Source: Mucilaginibacter straminoryzae (GTDB lineage Bacteria > Bacteroidota > Bacteroidia > Sphingobacteriales > Sphingobacteriaceae). From it: a stretch of DNA of 64,000 bases. The DNA lies in NCBI RefSeq assembly GCF_022953055.1, contig NZ_JALJEJ010000002.1, positions 248,001-312,000 of the forward strand. The letters are read 5' to 3'. Below are positions 29,125 to 37,859 of the stretch, piece by piece. Made by a program: the position numbers and the translations under genes. A model generated the notes under the pieces. That model did not search any database, was not told the origin of the DNA, and saw nothing but the letters and a program-made list of their open reading frames with translations. How positions within the stretch are numbered: position 1 is the first letter of the stretch; the number at the start of each line of letters is the position of its first letter.

Positions 29125-29273
29125 TAGAAAAGAGAGTAGATGAACGTGGACAATGCGGTGCTTTGCGCGACAAACAAAAACAGGCTCAGCAGGATTATCA
29201 ATGCCAGAAAAGGCCACATCCAGTACTTTTTCCGTTTTCCTAAAAATACCCAGAACTCGATCAGCGTATTCAT
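29124..29273 (-). CDS. DUF5989-type small membrane protein (49 aa)
   Basis: Found by translating the minus strand from the ATG at 29271-29273 to the TAA at 29124-29126. The product starts MNTLIEFWVFLGKRKKYW, has one hydrophobic helix (WPFLALIILLSLFLFVAQ) and ends STALSTFIYSLF. This pattern, an aromatic N-terminus with basic residues, one helix and a final FIYxLF, is what I recall for DUF5989 proteins that sit beside carbamoyltransferases. Its stop overlaps the carbamoyltransferase start (TAATG), and it starts 3 bases after the SxtJ-like stop, so it is embedded in the operon. Function unknown; a membrane anchor or adaptor for the neighbouring enzyme is plausible. Confidence 0.85.
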   Translation of the reverse strand: MNTLIEFWVFLGKRKKYWMWPFLALIILLSLFLFVAQSTALSTFIYSLF

Positions 29274-29276
29274 ACT

Positions 29277-29657
29277 TTAATATTGTTTAGTCGGGTCAAT
29301 AGGTTCCTGTGAATCTGTTATCCAGTAGGACCGGGCCTGCTCATCAAACTTTAACTGCAAAGGATCTTTCTTAAATACTTTATTAAGCAAACTTAGCGGC
29401 GTAACCACCAGAAAGTAAAGCAGTGTCAGGATCACGCCGGTGAAAACCTGGGCCATTGCCCGTCCACACCGTTCTATCAGCATACGCGGACCAGCCAGTA
29501 TCATTGGCGAAAACAGCGTGATCAGTAATAAGCCACACAGTGCTGCTACCAGCCACAGGTTGACACTACCAGTCCGGTACCTGTTCAACACAGTTGCCGT
29601 TGTTATCCCGACAGAGATGCCCAAGCCAAAACGGCTGTTATCATTCCATTTCTTCAT
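29277..29657 (-). CDS. SxtJ-like membrane protein
   Basis: 126 residues with two or three hydrophobic segments: a short glycine-rich one near 10-22, LWLVAALCGLLLITLFSPMIL near 33-53, and FTGVILTLLYFLVVTPLSLL near 72-91. The last gives way to a polar tail containing DPLQLKF and ending PIDPTKQY. The layout FSP...(I/L)...LxxxLxWxxxG with a C-terminal TP motif and a D-P-L-Q-L-K segment is that of SxtJ family proteins, named after the saxitoxin operon and often found next to carbamoyltransferases. Function unknown. Lies 6 bases after the SGNH gene and 3 bases before DUF5989. Confidence 0.8.
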   Translation of the reverse strand: MKKWNDNSRFGLGISVGITTATVLNRYRTGSVNLWLVAALCGLLLITLFSPMILAGPRMLIERCGRAMAQVFTGVILTLLYFLVVTPLSLLNKVFKKDPLQLKFDEQARSYWITDSQEPIDPTKQY

Positions 29658-29663
29658 CTTCAG

Positions 29664-31502
29664 TTACCTGTAGTTATTTGCCACCTGTGGCTCCCCCATC
29701 TTCTCGTAATACCCGGCTATCTCCATGCGCAGATTCTGATTTTGCGGTTGTGCCGTCAGTTCCTTTTTTGCTTGTACCAGCCTGGTCACCAGCTTCAGCA
29801 TGGGCTCATAATCGGCATTCATGCCATTCTTTGCTTCCACAACTTTCAGCCAGTTCATCGCTTCTGAGGGCTTGTCCAGCTTCAGGTAAAGCAGGTACAG
29901 GTTCTGCGCATTTTTGTAAGACGGGTCTATCTGATAGCAGCGTAAGAAATAATATTCGGCATCCTTTACTTTTCCCAAATCGAAATTAAGCCGGGCGGCA
30001 TACATGTAATAAGTGGTATTTTCGGGGTTCTCCAGCAGCACCGCCTCTGTGGCTTTCAACGCCTGCAACTTATTGCCTGTAGACATACTGCCCTTAAAAA
30101 GCTGATCCATCGCCATTGCCCATGGCAGGTGATTTACTGAAAGCTGACCTGCCAGCCGCTCTTCCATTGATTGCCCTAAATTGAAATCTTTAGAAATAGG
30201 TTGATTAAAAGGCCACCCTGAACGCAGGATCATAATCTGGTAAATGCCGGCCAGCGAATCTACTTTGGTAACAGGCATCTTGGCCAGCAATGTTTTAAAA
30301 GACATTTCCCTCGCGGTATCTGCATGAAAGACGCCTATTTTCTTCAAGGCTTCATAAAACCCGTCTGACAGGAGTGCATAGCCCAAAAGATTGGGATGGA
30401 CATGTTCCAGCAGGGTTTCATTACCTAAAATACGATTAGCAGAATGTTCTTCAAAAAGATCACGTGCGTTTACTACGTAAACACTGGGTTTGCGTGCCGC
30501 CTGTATAATAATCTGGTTCATAGCTTCCGGCGCGCGGAAACGCAATTCATCAAAATCCTTAGCAAGTAGAAAATGCTTCTTCGCTTCCGGATAATCGCCT
30601 TTTTTTAAGGCATCGGTTGCTGAATTGAACTCCCTGTTAGCAGAATAACGGTCTGTCGCAGAAGTGCTGATAAACGGTTTCAGGTCTTTTTCATTACTCA
30701 CCAGGTTACTGATCAGTAGCGGAATATGCTTTTCAGAAAACAGCGTGGTTAGCTGCTGCATGTTGGTTTCAAACTGCGTGATACCTTTTTTATAGTCGTC
30801 GCCATTGAAAGGCATCTGTTGTTTACCCACCATCCGCTTCATCAGGTTTTCACTCAGATTAACGCTGTTTGAAGGTTTGCCACCCGAGCGTATGCTGAAC
30901 AAAAGGTTCTGCACCAATTGCACCGTTCTGAAACGACGCAACCACACCAGTGAATTAATTAACCCGCTGCTGCTCCCGATACGACTGGTAGAACCGACAC
31001 CCAAAGCGCCATAGTATTCATTGTGCCCTACGTATACCAAAACAGCGTCGGGCTGATAGTTCACTACCTGACGTGCAAAGTTTAGTACGGTGTAAGAGTT
31101 AACCGCGGTTAGCGCCAGGTTAATCACCTCAATTTTCTGATCGGGCAATGAATGCATTAAACGGTAAGCCAGCCACCGGTGGAAAGAACCATTGTGAAAA
31201 TAGGGATACCCCGCAGCGGTAGATTCGCCAAGTACAAAAATCCTTAAGGTTCCTGTTTGCTTCTGTTTTTCAAATGGCTCGTAGAATCCTTTGGTAGCGT
31301 TGATGGTATCAGAAAAAAAAGGATCAGATGCATACCTGTTCATCACCAGCTTTGATGGGTCTGCAGGATATTCCACAAATAAAGAGGTATCATGGCCGTA
31401 GCCGAAACCCCGTAGCAGCAATTCGATAAAAAGAATAAACACAAGCGGTAACAGGCAAGCCAGCAGCTTAAATATGTTTTGCTTTTTTAAGACCCTTTTC
31501 AT
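29664..31502 (-). CDS. Membrane-anchored SGNH hydrolase-like protein with TPRs
   Basis: 612 residues. An N-terminal helix (KLLACLLPLVFILFIELLLRG, about 12-31) anchors the protein, with the rest probably periplasmic. The SGNH/GDSL core has Ser94 in VLGESTAAG (block I), Asn161 in VGHNEYYG (block III) and His367/His369 in EHVHPN (block V). About residues 430-610 contain TPR-like helix pairs (TTYYMYAARLNFDLGKVKDAEYYFLRCYQIDPSYKNAQNLYLLYLKL). Such proteins often accompany SxtJ and carbamoyltransferase genes. An esterase or carbamoyl/acyl transferase role on a glycan is possible. It follows SusD by 72 bases containing a strong hairpin. Confidence 0.82.
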   Translation of the reverse strand: MKRVLKKQNIFKLLACLLPLVFILFIELLLRGFGYGHDTSLFVEYPADPSKLVMNRYASDPFFSDTINATKGFYEPFEKQKQTGTLRIFVLGESTAAGYPYFHNGSFHRWLAYRLMHSLPDQKIEVINLALTAVNSYTVLNFARQVVNYQPDAVLVYVGHNEYYGALGVGSTSRIGSSSGLINSLVWLRRFRTVQLVQNLLFSIRSGGKPSNSVNLSENLMKRMVGKQQMPFNGDDYKKGITQFETNMQQLTTLFSEKHIPLLISNLVSNEKDLKPFISTSATDRYSANREFNSATDALKKGDYPEAKKHFLLAKDFDELRFRAPEAMNQIIIQAARKPSVYVVNARDLFEEHSANRILGNETLLEHVHPNLLGYALLSDGFYEALKKIGVFHADTAREMSFKTLLAKMPVTKVDSLAGIYQIMILRSGWPFNQPISKDFNLGQSMEERLAGQLSVNHLPWAMAMDQLFKGSMSTGNKLQALKATEAVLLENPENTTYYMYAARLNFDLGKVKDAEYYFLRCYQIDPSYKNAQNLYLLYLKLDKPSEAMNWLKVVEAKNGMNADYEPMLKLVTRLVQAKKELTAQPQNQNLRMEIAGYYEKMGEPQVANNYR

Positions 31503-31525
31503 CGATAATTACTACTGTTTCAATT

Positions 31526-31553
31526 AAACAGGGCGGCTGTAACCGCCCTGTTT
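31526..31553. terminator. Strong hairpin between SusD and the SGNH cassette
   Basis: Perfect 11-base arms aaacagggcgg (31526-31536) and ccgccctgttt (31543-31553) with a 6-base loop. On the minus-strand transcript only UUUAAUU follows, so termination is probably partial. That would keep SusC/SusD levels above those of the downstream cassette, as is common in Sus-type operons. Confidence 0.65.
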
Positions 31554-31574
31554 CTTTTCTTATTGCATTCCCGG

Positions 31575-33215
31575 TTAATATCCCGGATTTTGCTTTAAAT
31601 TACTATTTGTGTGCAGTGCGCTGGTTGGTATCGGCATTAATGTTCTGTAATCACCATTGGGAGAATGCGATAACCACGATTTTTTTGTCAGCACCCCAAA
31701 CCTGATCAGATCCTGCCTTCTGCGTCCCTCCTGGGCAAACTCCCAACCCAATTCATCAAGGAAACGGCCGTATTGGATATCAGAAACGGATTCGTGGGTG
31801 GTGGCCAGGTGATTGCGCAATCCGTAATCATAAACTGTTGGCCCGGCCAGTTGCGCAGCCGTTACAACGGCTTTGCCCGGATTATTAACAAAATTGCGCT
31901 GGCGTACTTGTGTTACCAGACTGGCGGCAGTAGCGCCGTCTCCGTTGCGCAATGCAGCCTCCGCTTTCATCATCAACACATCTGCATACCTAAATAATGG
32001 AAAATCATTGCTCATGCCCACTAATTCGCCCTGCTGGATCTCATATTTTCCTAAACGGAAACCGTGTACCTCCTGCGACGAATCGACGCCTGGTAATTGG
32101 TTGATATAAGCCAATGGCTTTCCACTAAACTTATCCATGGTACCCATTAGTATGGCACCGCTGGCTGTATACTGCTGCCCTTGTATCCAGTTCGCTTTCA
32201 ACCGGTTATCATCAGGGTCAAAAGTGTTGATGAATTGAGGCTCTGCACAAATACCTCCCCAAGGCGAATTTTGGAAGTTATACGTGGCCTGGTTCTCTGG
32301 CTGCAAGGTTTCCATATGCAACGTCCAGGCGGTATTGCCGTCAGCTGTATACAAGTTGTCAAAAGGAATAGCAAAAATAATTTCCTTAGAACCCGAGTTA
32401 TTGGTGGCGAACACGCTGGCTTGCACCGCTTCCAGATTGAACAATCCTGAGTTAATGATCTGGTCGCAAGCGGAAATACAATCTGTCCAATGCGCTGTGC
32501 CTGTGTAAACCTGCGCGTTCTGGTACATTTTGGCTAATAAGGCCAGCGCCGCCCACTTATTAAATCGACCGTAGGTGGTACCATCGTTCTTCTGATTTAA
32601 CAGCGGTAAATTGGTGGTGATTTCTGAAATGATGAAATTATAAACATCGCTACGGCTGCTTTGCGTTGGCAAAAATCCAGCAGGTACATCAAATTTGGTA
32701 ATGATGGGTACATTTCCAAAGAAATCGCACAACGGGTAATAGAATGATGCACGCAGAACCTTTAACTCCGCCATTAAACTATCTTTCCCTGAAGTAATCG
32801 GGATCAGGTTATTTTGCAACTGGTACAATAACCGGTTACAATTGGTAATACCGGCATAGGCGTTCGTCCAGATCTGGTAACTATTGTCGTCATCGGCTGT
32901 CCACTTATGCTCATGCATCCGGCGATAGATACCACCGTCAACCCAGCCATTTGGCCTTGCAGGGATTACCTCCTCATCGCCGGCGAGTTCATTGGTTCGC
33001 CAAATGGCGTTTGCACTCCGGCCAAGTTCCAGTGTCCGCCAGTTGGTGTACGGTACCCCCACCAGGGCAGCAACGTCGCTTGCTGTTGGTTTAAACTCGC
33101 TGGAAATAATATTGGCAAAATTCGTGTCATTTAGTTTCGTACATGAGTATCCTATCAAAACGATGAGGACAGTCATGGTAAAAAGATATGCTTTTTTCAT
33201 TTCTATTTTCTTCAT
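31575..33215 (-). CDS. SusD-like glycan-binding lipoprotein
   Basis: 546 residues from the ATG at 33213-33215. An earlier in-frame start would run into the SusC gene; a second start, M6 at 33200, is also possible. The lipobox is LIGYSCTK. SusD features include YAGITNCNRLLYQL, LKVLRASFYYPLCDFFGNVPI, FPLFRYADVLMMKAEAALRNGDGATA, VTQVRQRNF and ELGWEFAQEGRRRQDLIRFG, ending in LKQNPGY. It partners the SusC at 33226-36504, whose stop is 10 bases upstream. The substrate is presumably the arabinose- and xylose- or glucose-bearing glycan handled by the GH127 and GH31 enzymes of the same operon. Confidence 0.95.
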   Translation of the reverse strand: MKKIEMKKAYLFTMTVLIVLIGYSCTKLNDTNFANIISSEFKPTASDVAALVGVPYTNWRTLELGRSANAIWRTNELAGDEEVIPARPNGWVDGGIYRRMHEHKWTADDDNSYQIWTNAYAGITNCNRLLYQLQNNLIPITSGKDSLMAELKVLRASFYYPLCDFFGNVPIITKFDVPAGFLPTQSSRSDVYNFIISEITTNLPLLNQKNDGTTYGRFNKWAALALLAKMYQNAQVYTGTAHWTDCISACDQIINSGLFNLEAVQASVFATNNSGSKEIIFAIPFDNLYTADGNTAWTLHMETLQPENQATYNFQNSPWGGICAEPQFINTFDPDDNRLKANWIQGQQYTASGAILMGTMDKFSGKPLAYINQLPGVDSSQEVHGFRLGKYEIQQGELVGMSNDFPLFRYADVLMMKAEAALRNGDGATAASLVTQVRQRNFVNNPGKAVVTAAQLAGPTVYDYGLRNHLATTHESVSDIQYGRFLDELGWEFAQEGRRRQDLIRFGVLTKKSWLSHSPNGDYRTLMPIPTSALHTNSNLKQNPGY

Positions 33216-33225
33216 GGTTGATACT

Positions 33226-36200
33226 TTAGAAGCTGGCTGATACGCTAAGGTTGTATATGCGTTGCGACGGATATACGTCTCTCGCATCAATGCCAGGGCT
33301 TAAGCCGCTCAGATCAACTTCAGGATCATTTCCTTTATACTTGGTAATAATGAAGGTATTCTGGGTGGAGCACGCAACTCTCAGACTACGGATGTATTTT
33401 GTTTTCAGCTTTCTGAATGTATAACCTAAATTAATGTTATCGATCTTCCAGAAATCACCGTTTTCAATGTAGTAGCTGTTAAACTCCTGCGCTACGTTTT
33501 TATTCAATACGGCCACCCCATAAATTTTATCATATGCGCTGGCCATACGGTTGTAGTTCATTATACCCGGCAGTTCGAAATCTGCACGTTGCAGGTTGGC
33601 GATCTGGAAACGGAAGGCACCACGCATAGTGACGCTGAAATCCCAGTTTTTGTAGTTAATGGTGTTGTTCCAGCCGGCATAGTATTTAGGAAGACCGTTA
33701 CCTACAACTTGCTTATCTTCAAAGGCGTGTTTAAACCGGGGATCCGTATATGTCACGGTACTTCCGTCCGGTTCCTGGTAGATCCAGTAACCATCTTTGG
33801 TTATACCTACTACTTTGAAGGCATAGAAGTCGCCGATATTATGTCCAACCTGCACAATATTCGTAAAAGTTGTTGCCGGTGGACCGGTGCTGCCGGCAGT
33901 AAAGTACGGTAGTGTCGCTTGGTAAAGATCGTTAGAAAGACTTACGAGTTTATTTCTATTGGTTGAAAAATTAACCGTGCTGGTCCAACTGAAATCTTTG
34001 GTTTTTACGGGAACAAAATTTACCGAAACCTCAATACCTTTATTATTCAGGGTACCCACGTTGGCTTTAGTACTGTTATAAAGATTTGGAGGGCTCGGCA
34101 CTATGTAATCATAAAGTAAGCCGGTAACGCGTCTGTTGTACAAATCTACGGTACCGTTAATCCTATTTTTAAGCAAACTAAAATCTAAACCCAGGTTGGT
34201 TTCATGCTTTTCCTCCCAACGCAACGCGGGATTAGCATTTTGACTTGGCGATAGCGTTTGAATCCATTGGCCGTTATAAAGAATATAATTTCCGTACCCT
34301 AACAGACCTACTGCCAGGAAGCTCTGGGAAGGCTGATTACCGGTAACACCGTAACCAGCGCGCAATTTCAGATCATCAAACAGGGTTTGATTCTCCATAA
34401 ATTTCTCTTTGGTTAAACGCCACCCGGCCTGTAATGAAGGAAATCTACCATAGGGCTTACTTGCACCATAAAACTGGCTTGCACCGTCTATACGCATACT
34501 GGCCAGCAACAGGTACTTCTCTTTGTAATTATAGGTAGCACGGGCAAAGTAGCTGATCAGATTTGTTTGCGTCCTTTTGCTGCTAATAATGTCTTGACCG
34601 ATCTTTTGGGCTACCCCTAACTGGATCTGGTTATATCCGAAAATATCTGTTGGGAAGCCGTGGTTAATAATGCTTGTTTCAAAATTATTATAATCCTGGT
34701 ATTCGTAGCCGGTAAGTACGGTAAAACGGTGATCGCCGAACGAGCGGGTATATTCGGCAGACAAGTTCAAGAACCGGCTAACCGCTTGGCCCTGGTAAAT
34801 CCGTGCTACACCATTTTGCTTATCACGCAAAGTAGAAATGTTTTGATGGTTCTCATAAGAAAGGTTTTGATAGCCTGATTTGGTATATGAACCTGTTGCT
34901 GCTAATCTTAACCCTTCAATCGGCAAAAACGAAATGGTTGTATTATACCTGCTACTAAAAGCGCTGTTAGGCGCGTCAACAGTGTAGGCATCAGAAACCG
35001 GATTTTGATACTCAAAGTTATTGGGTTCCTGGTAGAAAGTACCGTCCGGCATTACTACCGGTGCCGTAGGGTTCATACGCATGGCCTGCCGGTAATCATA
35101 ATAATTGAAATCGCGGCTATTGAAATTCGTTTGCAGCAAGCCGAAGTTGAACTTTAATTTACCATCAAACATAGAATGGTTAATATCTGCCCTGCCGGTA
35201 ATTTGGCTATGATCTGACCGAAGGAACATCCCGTTTAATAAACGGTAGTTGAAAGAGGCCGTATAATTAGTTTGACCATTGCCTCCACTAAAACTGGCGT
35301 TCTGTAGCGTAGAAACCGGAAATTTCTTAGTGATGGCATCCAGCCAGTCTGTCGAGCTGCCCTTATCGTAAGATGGGTCGCGGATCCCGTCCTTGATCTG
35401 GTCGCGGTAGTCCTGGGCAGTAAGTAATTTGGGGCGCCTGGTGATTTGCCCGACACTCGCATTTCCACTATAATCTACATGTGCCCCATTTCTGCCCTGG
35501 CCCGATTTTGTGGTAACGATAATTACCCCGTTAGAACCTCTAACACCGTATATTGCCGCCGAAGAACCATCTTTAAGCACAGAAATTTCTGCTATGTCTT
35601 CTGGCGCAACCGTAAGCAGATCACCCGGAATTCCATCAATGATAACAAGCACGCCGGTATTCGCACCGAGGATCGTATTGTTACCGCGAAGTTGAATTTG
35701 CGATTGCGCATTAGGGTCGCCAGAAGGGTTTGAAATACTTAAACCCGCAACTTTGCCTCTTAAAAGTGCAGCGGCGTCTGTAACCGGGCCAGTTACAAAG
35801 TTTTCAGATTTTACAGTGGTTACGGCACTGGTTACGTCTGCCTTTCGTTGCTGACCGTAACCGATCACCACTACTTCGTTCAACGATTTCAGTTGCGTAC
35901 GCATTTGTACATTATAAGCTGTACGGCCGCCAACTATCTGTACCTCCCGCGAAGTAAAACCAATGAAAGAAAAAAGCAAAGTACCCTTCCCATCCGGTAC
36001 ATTGATGGTAAATTTTCCATCTACATTGCTTTGGGTTGATGTATTTGATCCCTGTAATTTGATAGTTACACCGGGGAGTGGTTGGTTGTTGTCATCCGTA
36101 ACCTCACCGGTTATCTTTACGTCGGCTGCCTTAGTTGTCTCTGCTAATGGCTTCCGGTAAAGAACAATCAGGTTTTCTTTTATCTCATAACCTAATGGCT

Positions 36201-36504
36201 GGTTAGTAAAACACTCTTTCAGGGCATCGGCCAGCGGTTTATTCTTGAATTTTGCCGTAACGTTGTTGGTCTCGGCAAGCATCTGGTCTGTAACCAAAAA
36301 ATGGTAACCCGTTTGCTGCTGGATGTGTTCCAGCACCTGCGCTAGTGGCATAGCTTTGGCAGAAAGGGTTAGCCTCTGGGCATTGCCGGCCAGCGACACC
36401 TGCAGAAAAGCTGTTACCATTAAAACGTAGGTCAATTTCATTATAAGAAGGAATTTTCGGACGCAACAAGACCTTGTATGCCTTATAGAAGCATAAAGTT
36501 TCAT
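33226..36504 (-). CDS. SusC-like transporter with STN signalling domain
   Basis: 1092 residues. Signal peptide (ending SLAGNAQ), then an STN domain (about 44-112: LAQVLEHIQQQTGYHFLVTD...LADALKECF), a carboxypeptidase-D-like domain (about 128-200: ITGEVTDDNNQPLPGVTIKL), the NEVVVIGYGQQRKADVTSAV block, plug (GVLVIIDGIPG, SSAAIYGVRGSNGVIIVTT) and a long barrel ending SVSASF. The STN domain is the part that contacts FecR-type anti-sigma factors, matching the sigma/FecR pair directly upstream. It takes up oligosaccharide with the SusD downstream. Two alternative ATGs lie within the first 22 codons. Confidence 0.95.
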   Translation of the reverse strand: MKLYASIRHTRSCCVRKFLLIMKLTYVLMVTAFLQVSLAGNAQRLTLSAKAMPLAQVLEHIQQQTGYHFLVTDQMLAETNNVTAKFKNKPLADALKECFTNQPLGYEIKENLIVLYRKPLAETTKAADVKITGEVTDDNNQPLPGVTIKLQGSNTSTQSNVDGKFTINVPDGKGTLLFSFIGFTSREVQIVGGRTAYNVQMRTQLKSLNEVVVIGYGQQRKADVTSAVTTVKSENFVTGPVTDAAALLRGKVAGLSISNPSGDPNAQSQIQLRGNNTILGANTGVLVIIDGIPGDLLTVAPEDIAEISVLKDGSSAAIYGVRGSNGVIIVTTKSGQGRNGAHVDYSGNASVGQITRRPKLLTAQDYRDQIKDGIRDPSYDKGSSTDWLDAITKKFPVSTLQNASFSGGNGQTNYTASFNYRLLNGMFLRSDHSQITGRADINHSMFDGKLKFNFGLLQTNFNSRDFNYYDYRQAMRMNPTAPVVMPDGTFYQEPNNFEYQNPVSDAYTVDAPNSAFSSRYNTTISFLPIEGLRLAATGSYTKSGYQNLSYENHQNISTLRDKQNGVARIYQGQAVSRFLNLSAEYTRSFGDHRFTVLTGYEYQDYNNFETSIINHGFPTDIFGYNQIQLGVAQKIGQDIISSKRTQTNLISYFARATYNYKEKYLLLASMRIDGASQFYGASKPYGRFPSLQAGWRLTKEKFMENQTLFDDLKLRAGYGVTGNQPSQSFLAVGLLGYGNYILYNGQWIQTLSPSQNANPALRWEEKHETNLGLDFSLLKNRINGTVDLYNRRVTGLLYDYIVPSPPNLYNSTKANVGTLNNKGIEVSVNFVPVKTKDFSWTSTVNFSTNRNKLVSLSNDLYQATLPYFTAGSTGPPATTFTNIVQVGHNIGDFYAFKVVGITKDGYWIYQEPDGSTVTYTDPRFKHAFEDKQVVGNGLPKYYAGWNNTINYKNWDFSVTMRGAFRFQIANLQRADFELPGIMNYNRMASAYDKIYGVAVLNKNVAQEFNSYYIENGDFWKIDNINLGYTFRKLKTKYIRSLRVACSTQNTFIITKYKGNDPEVDLSGLSPGIDARDVYPSQRIYNLSVSASF

Positions 36505-36575
36505 ATCTTTGATAGTTTTGGTTTAAATCGGTAAGTAATGCTGTTAATTAAGTACTGTAGAACCAGACACTCTGG

Positions 36576-36601
36576 GCCCGGGATGTTGCAGCATCTTGGG
36601 C
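36576..36601 (-). terminator. Hairpin between FecR and SusC genes
   Basis: On the minus-strand transcript GCCC-AA-GATG and CATC-CC-GGGC pair around a 6-base loop, with a two-base symmetric internal loop. An outer AGAAC/GTTCT pairing around it is possible. No U-tract follows. It lies in the 125-base gap between FecR and SusC and could attenuate read-through. Confidence 0.4.
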
Positions 36602-36629
36602 TTCTTTTTCCGTTCTACTTTTGGTAGAA

Positions 36630-37811
36630 TCATTTCATAACAATTATCCTCCTTCCTTCTATTTTAAAGTGAACGGTTCTGGTGAGTTCCAGCAGGTGAA
36701 GCACATCTTCTATCTGAGCGGAACGTGGGATTGTGCCTAAAAAGCCCTCATCTGTTATCTTTCGCGTGTAATCTACTTCTACGTTATACCACCTGGATAT
36801 TCTTCGCATAATGCTTCGGATATCCTCATGAGCGAAGTTGAAATTTCCATTTTTCCATTCGACAGCCTCATTTGCGGCTACCTTCAACACTTTGATATGA
36901 CGACCAACGCGGGCTTGTTGCCCAGGTTTCAACATTTTGGCTTGCATTCCCTGGCTTACTTTCACAGAGCCTTCTAACAGTGTTGCTTTTGCAAATGGTT
37001 CATCGGCATAGGCATTGACGTTGAAATGCGTACCGAATACCTGCACAGTCATTTTTTCAGACACTACTTTGAACGGCCTGCGCTTATCTTTTGCAACCTC
37101 GAAATAACCTTCACCAAGGAGTTTTACAAGCCGTTCGTGGGCAGGGAATTGCACCGGCGTTTCCAATTCGGTAGCGGCATTTAACCACACTGCAGAGCCA
37201 TCTGCCAGCACAACTTTATACTGCCCGCCTTTGGGCACAGTTACTTTTATCTGCCTGGAATAGTTGGATTTTGTTATAGTTTGACGGAACCGCACTTCCC
37301 CGTCTTTTACCTTCACGATAGTGATACCGCCATCCTCTGCTAAAACACCGTTTGGCACATGTTCAAGGGCAATTTTCTGGCCGCTGCCGAGTGTCAGGTA
37401 CGCTTGATTTCTGCCTGGTTCAATGCGTACCGGTTTTACTGCTAATTGTTGTTTTGCCGGCGCTTGTTTTTGACGTTGAAAGAAGAGTGCACCAATACCA
37501 ATAAGCATCAGTACGGCGGCGGCTTTAAAAAGAGTAGAAAGGACGTGATGTCTGCGTTTGTGATTGAGCAAGCTTGGATCCGAATCATCCAATCGTTGTT
37601 CTATACCACGTTTCAACCTACCGATGAGCTCCTCATCCCCTTCTTTTGGATCATCAACGGCAACGGAATAATCTGCAAGTTCATCAAGCACTTCAGCAAC
37701 CTGATCCGAAGGAATGGTCTCCAACCATTTTACAAACTCGGCATGCTCCTCCGGGGTAAAGTTGCCATCCCTGAATTTTTGCAAGAAAAGTGCGAGTGCC
37801 CTTCGTTTCAT
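36630..37811 (-). CDS. FecR-family anti-sigma factor
   Basis: 393 residues from the ATG at 37809-37811; the only earlier start in this frame is a TTG six codons upstream. A cytoplasmic N-terminal part (about 1-85) binds sigma. One transmembrane helix (LFKAAAVLMLIGIGALFF, about 94-111) follows, then a periplasmic FecR domain (GGQYKVVLADGSAVWLNAATELETPVQF, EGYFEVAKDKRRPFKVVSEKMTVQVFGTHFNVNAY) and a DUF4974 C-terminal domain (SIMRRISRWYNVEVDY), which docks to the STN domain of the transporter. It holds the sigma factor encoded 48 bases upstream until the SusC protein signals glycan binding. Confidence 0.93.
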   Translation of the reverse strand: MKRRALALFLQKFRDGNFTPEEHAEFVKWLETIPSDQVAEVLDELADYSVAVDDPKEGDEELIGRLKRGIEQRLDDSDPSLLNHKRRHHVLSTLFKAAAVLMLIGIGALFFQRQKQAPAKQQLAVKPVRIEPGRNQAYLTLGSGQKIALEHVPNGVLAEDGGITIVKVKDGEVRFRQTITKSNYSRQIKVTVPKGGQYKVVLADGSAVWLNAATELETPVQFPAHERLVKLLGEGYFEVAKDKRRPFKVVSEKMTVQVFGTHFNVNAYADEPFAKATLLEGSVKVSQGMQAKMLKPGQQARVGRHIKVLKVAANEAVEWKNGNFNFAHEDIRSIMRRISRWYNVEVDYTRKITDEGFLGTIPRSAQIEDVLHLLELTRTVHFKIEGRRIIVMK

Positions 37812-37859
37812 ATTATAATGACGAACCAAGACAGAGAAAGGACCCCTAGGCGATAAAAT

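Noticed and set aside
29125..29217. N-terminal extension of the carbamoyltransferase
   Set aside because: The extra 31 codons overlap the DUF5989 gene and have no family resemblance; the canonical MYILGISAYYHD start is at 29124.
37812..37829. TTG start for FecR
   Set aside because: The ATG at 37811 gives a full domain set; the TTG adds six residues of no evident use. The same reasoning applies to the TTG starts at 17226 and 38465.
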